Assembly (NCBI GenBank): GCA_035760865.1
Contig: DASTSE010000281.1
Coordinates: 1-20,932 of the forward strand
Reading direction: 5' to 3'
From: Dokdonella_A sp035760865
GTDB taxonomy: Bacteria > Pseudomonadota > Gammaproteobacteria > Xanthomonadales > Rhodanobacteraceae
Length of the DNA stretch: 20,932 bases
Shown: piece after piece, positions 1-6,280 of the stretch
How the letters are laid out: every line of letters starts with the position of its first letter
Position numbering within the stretch: the stretch's first letter is position 1
Made by a program: the position numbers and the translations under genes
Notes under the pieces: generated by a model
Told to the model about the DNA's origin: nothing
The model's input: the letters and a program-made list of their open reading frames with translations, nothing else
The model's database searches: none

Positions 1-59
1 ATCTCGCTGCTTGTGCTTGTGCCCTCGCTCGTGCTTTTGCTCTTGTTCCTCTGGGCCCC

Positions 60-281
60 CTGCGTCCCGGCGAGCGGGCGAAGGATCAGCCCGAAGGCGC
101 GGCGCAGGATGCGCCGCGTTCGCCGCAGGCGCATGGATGCGCCTTCGGCGAACCCCGTAGCCCGGTCGCGAAGTCGACAGGCGTAGCCTGTCGACCGGGA
201 CGCCGGGGTGTCCTTTCTATTGGTGACTTCTCTTTGGACAAGCAAAGAGAAGTCACCCGCTCGCCGCTGAGGCGAGCGGAA
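60..281. repeat. Array of five consecutive perfect hairpins (intergenic repeat module)
   Basis: Five perfect inverted repeats follow each other closely. They are 99-117 (8-bp stem, GGA loop), 127-144 (7-bp stem, TGGA loop), 173-195 (10-bp stem, GTA loop), 223-256 (14-bp stem, GACAAG loop) and 257-279 (9-bp stem, GCTGA loop). The 223-256 stem and its flanks resemble a recurrent intergenic sequence I associate with Lysobacterales genomes, where short spurious proteins are often called on it; that link is from memory. No T-run follows any stem, so a classical terminator is not supported. The preceding bases 1-58 are a pyrimidine-rich Leu/Val-like stretch and look like part of the same module. 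Confidence 0.7.
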
Positions 282-509
282 CTTTGCGACAGCGCCGCGC
301 TCCGCGAAAGAAGCCTTGCGCCGCAACCCTAGCCAGCAATCCATTTGCATGGTTTCAGCGGGTCAAGAGCAGACCTCGAGGATGGCGCTCGGGACGAGGC
401 GGGCTGCCGCATGGCGACCGGAATGGAGGCCCGAGCCTGCTCGAGAACAGCGCGACCGGCGTAGACTGCGCCCTTCCGGGCCGGCTGCCCGGCAACCGCG
501 GGAGGGCGG
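280..509. other. Intergenic leader upstream of the YjgN-like gene, nothing further recognised
   Basis: This stretch lies between the hairpin array and the first gene. I see no convincing gene or promoter. A GGGAGG ribosome-binding site lies directly before the ATG at 510. An open frame that runs through here is only the upstream extension of the metallopeptidase frame and has no protein-like composition. Confidence 0.5.
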
Positions 510-1592
510 ATGAATGCAACGGTGATGGACGGCGTGGGCCCGCTGCCCGCGACGGAACGCGCAGTGCCGACGACGGTCGACCACCGCTTCCAATTCCACG
601 GCGATGCGCGCGAGTATTTCCGCATCTGGATCGTCAACCTCGCGCTCGGCATCGTCACGCTCGGCATCTACTCGGCGTGGGCGAAGGTGCGCACGCAGCG
701 CTATTTCTACGCCAACACGCGCCTCGCAGGCGCGCCGTTCGACTACCAGGCGCAGCCGCTCGCGATCCTCAAGGGACGCCTCATCGCCCTCGTGCTGTTC
801 GGCGGCTATGTGCTCGCGGGGCAGTTCGACCTGCGCGTGCAGCTCGCGCTCGCGCTGCTCATTGCCGTGCTCGCGCCGTGGCTGGTCGTGCGCGGCGCCG
901 CGTTCCGCGCGCGCTACTCGGCCTGGCGCGGGATCAACTTTCGCTTCGTGCCCGATTACCGGCAGGCGTACATCCGCTACCTCGCGCTGTACCTGTTCGT
1001 GCCGCTCACGCTCGGCCTCATGTATCCGTTCGTGAAGGCGAAGCAGAAGGCGTTCCTCGTCGAGCAGCATCGCTACGGCGGCGTGCCGTTCCGCTTCACC
1101 GCGACGCCGGGCGACTTCTATCCGCCGTACCTCGGCGCGTTCGCGGGCGGCTTCGTCTGGTCGATGCTGCTGTCGTTCTCGATGATCGGCTTCGTTGGCG
1201 CCCATCTGTCGGACGATGGCACGCCGCCGCCGCTGCTCGCCTACGGCTTCCCGCTGCTCATGTACGCGGGCTATTTCGTCATCTACGCGTTCCTCAGCGC
1301 GTCGATCACGAATCTCGTCTACAACGCCGTCCGTCTCGACCATCATCGGCTGCGCTCGACCCTGAGCGGGGCGAAGCTGCTCGGCATCTACGCCGGCAAC
1401 ACGCTCGCGATCCTCGCCAGCGCCGGCATGCTGATCCCGTGGGCGATGATCCGCCTCGCGCGCTATCGCGCCGAGTGCCTGGCCCTGCTGCAGGCGGGCG
1501 ATCTCGACGCGTTCGTCGCCGCCGCGCAGAACGACGTCGATGCGACCGGCGCCGAGATGGACAGCGTGTTCGACATCGACATCGGCCTGTGA
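510..1592 (+). CDS. DUF898 / YjgN family polytopic inner-membrane protein
   Basis: The protein has 360 residues and matches the YjgN/DUF898 family of uncharacterised bacterial membrane proteins. The N-terminal segment carries the family hallmark: an FxFxGxxxEYFRIWIVN-like stretch at residues 27-43, then LxLGIYSAWAKVRTQRYFY at about 49-67. A related half follows around residues 160-180 (LGLMYPFVKAKQKAFL), consistent with the internal duplication typical of the family. About seven hydrophobic segments are visible, near 40-56, 90-104, 111-128, 155-173, 208-230, 243-263 and 292-312. The ATG at 510 is preceded by GGGAGG. The stop codon overlaps the GTG start of the metallopeptidase by four bases (GTGA), so the two are almost certainly co-translated. 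The molecular function of the family is unknown; the tie to a membrane protease is contextual. Confidence 0.9.
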   Translation: MNATVMDGVGPLPATERAVPTTVDHRFQFHGDAREYFRIWIVNLALGIVTLGIYSAWAKVRTQRYFYANTRLAGAPFDYQAQPLAILKGRLIALVLFGGYVLAGQFDLRVQLALALLIAVLAPWLVVRGAAFRARYSAWRGINFRFVPDYRQAYIRYLALYLFVPLTLGLMYPFVKAKQKAFLVEQHRYGGVPFRFTATPGDFYPPYLGAFAGGFVWSMLLSFSMIGFVGAHLSDDGTPPPLLAYGFPLLMYAGYFVIYAFLSASITNLVYNAVRLDHHRLRSTLSGAKLLGIYAGNTLAILASAGMLIPWAMIRLARYRAECLALLQAGDLDAFVAAAQNDVDATGAEMDSVFDIDIGL

Positions 1593-2638
1593 ACGCGCGT
1601 CGCGCGCTCTACTTCGACGGCCGCAGCAGCCGCGCGCATGCGGTCGAGGTGGCGTTCGACGGCGCCGAAGTCGAGCTGTGCGGCGACGGCGTCGCCCGGC
1701 GCGAGCCGGTGTCGGCGCTGCGCATCACACCGCGCCTCGGCCGCACGCCGCGCACGCTGCTGTTCGCCGACGGTGCCCAGCTCGTGCTCGACGATGCCGC
1801 CGACCTCGATGCGGCGTTCGCGAGCGCGGACCGCGTGCAGTCGTGGGTCGATCGCATCGAACGGCATTGGCGCGCGGTCGCGCTGGCCGCGGCGATCAGC
1901 GTCGTCGCGGGCGCGCTGCTGCTGCAGTTCGGCGTGCCGTGGGCGGCCGAACGCATCGCTCGGCGCATGCCTGCGACGGTCGAATCGGGGCTCGGCCGCA
2001 CCGTGCTCGACCAGCTCGATCGCTGGGCGTTCGAACCGAGCGCACTGCCGCAGGCGCGGCGCGACACGCTCTCTCGGCGCTTCGCCGATCTGCTCGAACC
2101 GGGCGAAGACGCGACGATGCGGCTCGCGTTCCGCAACGCGCCGAAGATCGGCGCGAACGCGTTCGCGCTGCCGGGCGGCACGATCGTCGTCACCGACCAG
2201 TTCGTCGCGCGCGTCGGCGACGAGCGCGAGTTCCTCGCGGTCGCCGCGCACGAGCTCGGTCACGAACGCCATCGGCACACGTTGCGCCAGGCGCTGCAGG
2301 GTTCGGCGGTCGCAGTGCTCGCGGCGCTGTTCGCGGGCGACGTGAGCTCGGCCGGCTCGGTCGTCGTCGCGGTGCCGACGTTCCTGCTCGATGGCCACTA
2401 TTCGCGTGCGTTCGAGAGCGAGGCCGACGATGCGGCGTTCGCGACACTCGTCGCGCACGGAATCTCACCGCGCTGGTTTGCGACGATCATGCGCAAGCTC
2501 GAAGGAGACACGCCGCACGAGGCGCCGCCGCCGTACCTGTCGTCGCACCCGCCGACCGACGCGCGCATCGCGCTGGCGGAACGCCTCGCCGACCGTTTCG
2601 AAGCGGCGTCGCCGCCGCAGCGCGCGGCATCGCACTGA
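1589..2638 (+). CDS. M48 family zinc metallopeptidase, membrane-anchored
   Basis: The protein has 349 residues if translation starts at the GTG overlapping the YjgN-like stop. The open frame continues far upstream, but that part is antisense-like Arg/Ala-rich sequence overlapping the first gene and is rejected. The N-terminal ~90 residues form a soluble domain. A single hydrophobic segment at about 95-117 should anchor the protein in the inner membrane. The peptidase domain follows, with the HELGH zinc motif at 221-225 and the third ligand in ESEAD (Glu276; Asp280 conserved). An SSHPPTDARI motif near the C terminus is typical of M48 proteins of the LoiP/YcaL/BepA type. Family knowledge suggests envelope protein quality control. 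The substrate is unknown, and the coupled DUF898 gene suggests a joint membrane role. Confidence 0.92.
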   Translation: MNARRALYFDGRSSRAHAVEVAFDGAEVELCGDGVARREPVSALRITPRLGRTPRTLLFADGAQLVLDDAADLDAAFASADRVQSWVDRIERHWRAVALAAAISVVAGALLLQFGVPWAAERIARRMPATVESGLGRTVLDQLDRWAFEPSALPQARRDTLSRRFADLLEPGEDATMRLAFRNAPKIGANAFALPGGTIVVTDQFVARVGDEREFLAVAAHELGHERHRHTLRQALQGSAVAVLAALFAGDVSSAGSVVVAVPTFLLDGHYSRAFESEADDAAFATLVAHGISPRWFATIMRKLEGDTPHEAPPPYLSSHPPTDARIALAERLADRFEAASPPQRAASH

Positions 2639-2690
2639 ATCCGGGGGGCTGGCGGCGTGCGCTCGAACGGTGGGGCGGCACAGCCGCGAT

Positions 2691-2798
2691 GCGTTCGCGG
2701 TGTCCGCCGCTCACACAAGGAAGCATCGCCGCGGCTTGCCGCCCTCACAACGGGTCTTCATCCGATGAGAGGGCATCGCGGCGCGCGCCGCTCTCACA
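2691..2798. repeat. Three degenerate REP-like units in tandem
   Basis: Three similar units in the same orientation occupy the gap between the convergent metallopeptidase and etfA genes: 2691-2717, 2723-2750 and 2773-2798. Each begins GCATCGC or a close variant, has complementary GCGGC/GCCGC halves, and ends CTCACA. The same unit recurs in better-preserved palindromic form at 5145-5215, so this is a dispersed repeat family. Its position just after both stop codons is typical of REP elements. Confidence 0.65.
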
Positions 2799-2813
2799 TG
2801 GCGAACGCGCGGA

Positions 2814-3761
2814 TCAGCCGAGCGCCTGTTCCAGTTCCGGCACGAGCTTGAACAGGTCGCCGACGAGGCCGTAGTCGGCGATCTCGAAAATCGGCGCTTC
2901 GGCGTCCTTGTTGATTGCGACGATCGTGCCGGCGTCCTTGATGCCCGTGAGGTGCTGGATCGCGCCGGAGATGCCGACCGCGATGTAGAGGTCGGGCGCG
3001 ATGATCTTGCCGGTCTGGCCGACCTGCAGGTCGCTCGGCACGTAGCCGGCGTCGACCGCGGCGCGCGAGGCGCCGACCGCGGCGCCGAGCTTGTCGGCGA
3101 GCGCGTAGATGATCTTGAACGCGTCCGACGAACCGAGCGCGCGGCCGCCGGAGACGACGCGCGTGGCGCTCTGCAGGTCCGGGCGGTCGCTCTTGCCCTG
3201 CGCGAGGCCGACGAAGCGCGTGTGGTTCGGCAGTGCGACGTCGAGCGCGAGCGCTTCGACCGGCGCCGCGTTCGCACCGCTCGCCGCGGCCGCGTACGAC
3301 GCCGTGCGCACGGTGCCGACGAGTACGCTGCCCGCGGGCGCCTCGACCGTGACGATCGCATTGCCGGCGTAGATCGGGCGCTTGAACGTGTGCGTGCCTT
3401 CGACGGCGGAGATGTCCGACACCTGCGCGACGCCGAGCAGCGCGGCCACGCGCGGCAACACGTCCTTGCCGAACGTCGTCGACGGCGCGAGCACATGCGT
3501 GTAGCCGGCCTTCGCGGCCGCGGCGACCTGGGGTGCGTAGACGGCGGCTAGCGCGTGCGCGTTCTCGGCGCGCGCGACGGTGAGGACCTTGGCGACGCCG
3601 TCGATGTTTGCCGCTTCCGCCGCGACGGCGGCCGGATCGGCGGCGAGCACGAGCACGTCGATCGACTCGGCCTTCAGTTCCTTCGCGCAGGTGACGCAGC
3701 GGGCGGTGCTCGGGTTGAGCTTGCCGTCGAGGTGTTCGGCGATGATGAGGATCTTGCTCAT
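2814..3761 (-). CDS. etfA: Electron transfer flavoprotein subunit alpha
   Basis: This is the FAD-carrying subunit of the soluble EtfAB heterodimer, which takes electrons from acyl-CoA and related dehydrogenases and delivers them to ETF-QO. The product has 315 residues, the normal length. The start is the ATG at 3761 (MSKILIIAEH), preceded by AAGGAAG; the open frame extends 18 codons upstream without family similarity. The C-terminal FAD domain shows VVSGGRALGSSDAF, then GQTGKIIAPDLYIAVGISGA followed by IQHLTGIKDAGTIVAINKD and the closing PIFEIADYGLVGDLF, all hallmark ETF-alpha sequences. It lies downstream of etfB, separated by 176 nt that contain a strong palindromic repeat, so the pair probably forms one transcript with structured RNA between the genes. 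Confidence 0.98.
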   Translation of the reverse strand: MSKILIIAEHLDGKLNPSTARCVTCAKELKAESIDVLVLAADPAAVAAEAANIDGVAKVLTVARAENAHALAAVYAPQVAAAAKAGYTHVLAPSTTFGKDVLPRVAALLGVAQVSDISAVEGTHTFKRPIYAGNAIVTVEAPAGSVLVGTVRTASYAAAASGANAAPVEALALDVALPNHTRFVGLAQGKSDRPDLQSATRVVSGGRALGSSDAFKIIYALADKLGAAVGASRAAVDAGYVPSDLQVGQTGKIIAPDLYIAVGISGAIQHLTGIKDAGTIVAINKDAEAPIFEIADYGLVGDLFKLVPELEQALG

Positions 3762-3803
3762 GGATTTGTCCGCTTCCTTATTCGTGTTCCACCGGCGCGC
3801 GGG

Positions 3804-3931
3804 CCGGGCTTTCACCTCTCCCGCTCGCGGGAGAGGTCGCGCCGGAGGCGCGGGTGAGGGGTAGGGTGCGGGATCGCACGCTTTCCCTCATCCGCCTTCG
3901 GCACCTTCTCCCGCAAGCGGGAGAAGGGAAC
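3804..3931. repeat. Palindromic intergenic repeat between etfB and etfA
   Basis: The gap contains several near-perfect hairpins: 3815-3836 (10-bp arms CCTCTCCCGC/GCGGGAGAGG), 3838-3852 (6-bp arms, GGA loop), 3866-3879 (5-bp arms, GGAT loop) and 3904-3927 (11-bp arms CCTTCTCCCGC/GCGGGAGAAGG, AA loop). GGGTGAGGG at 3852-3860 also faces CCCTCATCC at 3885-3893, so the two outer hairpins are arms of a larger mirror-like element. This is the kind of extragenic palindrome common in Xanthomonas-type and other proteobacterial genomes. It sits inside an operon, where it could stabilise or attenuate the etf message. Confidence 0.8.
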
Positions 3932-3937
3932 AGCAAA

Positions 3938-4684
3938 TCACACCAGGCCTTTCGCCCTCAGCGCGGACACGAGTTCCGCGACGTCCTTGACCATCACGCC
4001 CTTGCTGCGCTTCGCGGGCGGCGCGTACTGCGTCGTCTTCAGATGGTCGCCGGACTCGACGCCGAGGCTCGCGAACTCGATCGTTTCGATCGGCTTCGAC
4101 TTCGCCTTCATGATGTCGGGCAGCTTGATGAAGCGCGGTTCGTTGAGGCGCAGGTCGGTCGTGATCACGGCCGGCAGGTCGACCTCGATCGTCTCGAGGC
4201 CGGCGTCGACCTCGCGCGTGACCTTCGCCGCGTTGCCGTCGACCTCGACCTTCGACGCGAACGTCGCCTGCGGGCGATCCCACAGCGCGGCGAGCATCTG
4301 GCCGGTCTGGTTGCAGTCGTCGTCGATCGCCTGCTTGCCGAGCAGCACGATCTGCGGTTGTTCCTTCTCGACCAGTTTGAGCAGCGCGCGCGCCGCGGTG
4401 AGCGGCTGGATCGCGTCCTGGGTGACGACGTGGATCGCGCGGTTCGCGCCCATCGCGAGGCCGTTGCGGATGTGCGCCTGCGCATCGGCCGGGCCGATCG
4501 TGACGACGACGACTTCGCTCGCGATGCCCTTCTCGCGCAGGCGCAGCGCTTCCTCGAGCGCGATGTCGTCGAACGGATTGGCCGACAGCTTGACGCCGTC
4601 GGTGACTACGCCGGAGCCGTCCGGCTTGACCTGGATGCGCACGTTGTAGTCGACGACGCGCTTGTAACCGACCAGGATCTTCAT
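3938..4684 (-). CDS. etfB: Electron transfer flavoprotein subunit beta
   Basis: This is the AMP-binding subunit of the EtfAB heterodimer and the partner of the adjacent etfA product in beta-oxidation and amino-acid dehydrogenase electron flow. The product has 248 residues, the normal size, starting at the ATG at 4684 (MKILVGYKRVVDYNVRIQ); the longer open frame upstream is low-complexity and unrelated. Visible signatures are NPFDDIALEEALRLRE near residues 36-51, the AMP-binding LLGKQAIDDDCNQTGQMLAA segment, and the ETF-beta signature DLRLNEPRFIKLPDIMKAKS followed by KPIETI. It is the first gene of the etfBA unit on the minus strand. Confidence 0.98.
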   Translation of the reverse strand: MKILVGYKRVVDYNVRIQVKPDGSGVVTDGVKLSANPFDDIALEEALRLREKGIASEVVVVTIGPADAQAHIRNGLAMGANRAIHVVTQDAIQPLTAARALLKLVEKEQPQIVLLGKQAIDDDCNQTGQMLAALWDRPQATFASKVEVDGNAAKVTREVDAGLETIEVDLPAVITTDLRLNEPRFIKLPDIMKAKSKPIETIEFASLGVESGDHLKTTQYAPPAKRSKGVMVKDVAELVSALRAKGLV

Positions 4685-4740
4685 CGGATGTCGAACCTCG
4701 CTGCAAGCCGCGCGGCGCGAAGCCGGCGCAAAGAACGGCG

Positions 4741-4746
4741 ATTTTA
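4741..4746 (-). promoter_or_regulatory. Possible -10 element for etfBA
   Basis: On the minus strand this reads TAAAAT, about 57 bases upstream of the etfB start, in an otherwise extremely GC-rich leader. No good -35 hexamer was found at 16-18 bp, so the call rests on the -10 match and position alone. Confidence 0.35.
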
Positions 4747-4801
4747 GCGGAAAGCGCGCCGCTGCGGGCTGCGGCGCCGCGCCGCGGCGGCCGGCGGGCG
4801 C

Positions 4802-5090
4802 TTGTCCACAGGCGGCGTGGACAGGCCTGTGGACAACCCGTGGGCGGGATAGCGCACACGCCCGCGCCATGCGGCTGTCAAGTGGATTGCGCAGAAAACG
4901 ACCAGGTCGCATCGAACGCGACGCGACGTCGTCGCGGGCGTCGTGGCGCACGCCGATGGGTCCGCACGGCGTGCCGGAGCGGCGAGTTGTCCACAGCACG
5001 CGTGGATGGCCCTGTGGACAAGCTCTGGATCGAGATGCGGAAACGACGCGCTGGCGCGGCTGTCAAGGAGGGGTGCGCAGAGGTTGACCA
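4802..5090. repeat. Duplicated DnaA-box-like inverted-repeat module
   Basis: Two copies of a module lie exactly 185 bp apart in a 541-base gene-free stretch. Copy A has TTGTCCACAG at 4802-4811 facing CTGTGGACAA at 4827-4836. Copy B has the same 10-mers at 4987-4996 and 5012-5021. In both, the arms are 15 bases apart, with GCGTGGA shared in the middle. A second conserved block starts 34 bases after each palindrome (4871 and 5056): GCGGCTGTCAAG, then TGCGCAG, then GACCAG, with a single 1-base indel between copies. TTGTCCACA differs from the DnaA-box consensus TTATCCACA at one base. Identity of layout with divergent spacer sequence argues for selection on the motifs. No AT-rich unwinding region or replication gene is adjacent. 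Confidence 0.7.
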
Positions 5091-5111
5091 GTGGCAGCGC
5101 GCGAGTGCGTT

Positions 5112-5241
5112 TGAGGGCTGAGGGCTGAGGGCTGAGGGCTGGAAAGCATCGCGACTTCCGTCGCTCCCACGCAGAGCACAGGCTGTCCTGTGCGAGCGGC
5201 GGAAGCCGCGATGCTCGTCGGCTCTTCAGCCCTCAGCCCTC
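5112..5241. repeat. Composite REP hairpin flanked by inverted heptamer repeats
   Basis: Four exact tandem copies of TGAGGGC fill 5112-5139, and the inverse heptamer GCCCTCA lies at 5229-5241 (one full copy plus a partial). Between them is a long hairpin: arm 5145-5166 pairs with arm 5194-5215 with only two non-Watson-Crick positions in 22. Inside it a second perfect 7-bp stem, 5176-5182 with 5187-5193, closes a CTGT loop. The arms match the repeat family at 2691-2798. The right-hand heptamers are also the last codons of the ATP-grasp gene. Confidence 0.8.
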
Positions 5242-6134
5242 CGCTTTGCGTGCGCGATCACCGCATCCGCGAAGCGCGCGGCCGACCCCGGTGCGTGCGC
5301 AAAGAACAGCGACGGTTCGGCGAGTTCGAGTTCGAGCAGCCGCGGCGAGCCGTTGGCGTCGTGGATGAGGTCGACGCGCGCGTACGCGAGCGGCTGTTCG
5401 AACGGGATGGCCGCCAACGCGCGCAGCGCGAGCGCGCGTTCGGCGTCGCTGGGCGAGCGCGGCGTGATGTCCTCGGCCGCGAACAGCGCATCGGTCGGGC
5501 CATCGCCACGACGCAGCAGCGGGCCCTTGCGGATCGCATGACTGTAAACGCCGTCGAAATGGATCAGCGCCGTTTCGCCGTGCTCGTCGACGCGTTCGAG
5601 ATACGGCTGCAGCAGCACGCTGCGGCGCGCGTCGAGCAGGCGGGCGACGTGCGAGGCCGCGGCGTCGCGTCGTTCGCGCGCGTGGCGCTGCGCGTCGCGC
5701 GAGCCGGCGCCGACGCTCGGCTTGACGACGAACTCGGCCGCGTCCGTCGTCGCGAGGAATGCGTCGAGCGCCGCGGCGGCGTCCGCGCCGGGTTCGACGA
5801 ACGTGCTCGGCACGATCGCGACGCCCGCACGTTCGAGTTCGGCGAGGTAGTGCTTGTCGGTGTTCCAGCGCAGCACCGCGAGCGGGTTGCACAGGCGCGT
5901 GCACGCGGCGACGCGCGTGGCCCAGTCGAGGAACTCGGGCAGGCGCTCGGCGTAGTCCCAGGTCGAGCGCAGCAGGGCGAGGTCGAAACGGTGCCAGTCG
6001 ACCGCGGGATCGTCCCAGTCGACGATCGCGACCGCGGCACCGGCCGCGCGCAGCGCGTCGTGCAACGGCGCGAGGTCGTCGTCGAGCGGACGGGCGGCGG
6101 CAACGGAGACGAGGGCGATCAGCGGAGCGGTCAT
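5226..6134 (-). CDS. ATP-grasp domain protein (RimK/DcsG-like ligase)
   Basis: The 302-residue protein has the ATP-grasp fold layout. An N-terminal Rossmann-like part carries DWDDPAVDWHRFDLALLRS and TWDYAERLPEFLDW. Next comes NPLAVLRWNTDKHYLAELER, in which the Asp-Lys pair begins the ATP-binding domain. FVVKPSVGAGSRD then gives the nucleotide-binding Lys and Gly-rich loop. The metal-binding end is YARVDLIHDANG followed by LLELELAEPSLFF. These features resemble the ATP-grasp group that includes the cycloserine-pathway enzyme DcsG and prokaryotic glutathione-synthetase-like proteins, which join a carboxylate to an amine. The substrate cannot be told from sequence. It stands alone, divergent from the diguanylate cyclase. 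The final codons (RRAEG) and stop are encoded by the heptamer repeat block, so the C terminus may have been altered by that element. Confidence 0.85.
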   Translation of the reverse strand: MTAPLIALVSVAAARPLDDDLAPLHDALRAAGAAVAIVDWDDPAVDWHRFDLALLRSTWDYAERLPEFLDWATRVAACTRLCNPLAVLRWNTDKHYLAELERAGVAIVPSTFVEPGADAAAALDAFLATTDAAEFVVKPSVGAGSRDAQRHARERRDAAASHVARLLDARRSVLLQPYLERVDEHGETALIHFDGVYSHAIRKGPLLRRGDGPTDALFAAEDITPRSPSDAERALALRALAAIPFEQPLAYARVDLIHDANGSPRLLELELAEPSLFFAHAPGSAARFADAVIAHAKRRAEG

Positions 6135-6280
6135 CGGCGTTCCGGCGGCGGCAAAGGCGCGAGCCTAGCCGATCCGCGGCCTGCGGCGCAGCCGCGTGCG
6201 GGCGCCGCCGCCGCGTGCGAGGATAGGCAGGGCGCCAGGGGGCGTTCAGGGGAGGGGCGTCGCCGCGCGGCGCCGCACGC

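Noticed and set aside
1..186. Open frame with poly-Leu start and Arg-rich end, ending TAG at 184-186
   Set aside because: It is encoded by the hairpin repeat module, has no start in the window and no protein-like composition; similar spurious proteins are commonly called on this kind of repeat.
223..256. Intrinsic terminator
   Set aside because: Excellent stem but no following T-run, and no gene seen upstream in the window.
284..1588. Upstream extension of the M48 peptidase frame
   Set aside because: Arg/Pro/Ala-rich out-of-frame reading of the DUF898 gene; real M48 similarity begins only after 1589.
3854..4747. Long plus-strand frame opposite etfB
   Set aside because: Antisense shadow; etfB is unambiguous.
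4802..5090. Canonical chromosomal origin (oriC)
   Set aside because: DnaA-like boxes are present but there is no AT-rich unwinding element and no dnaA, dnaN, rpmH or gidA neighbours.
5112..5139. CRISPR array or variable tandem repeat locus
   Set aside because: Four exact heptamers without spacers; too short for CRISPR, and better explained as the flank of the palindromic element.
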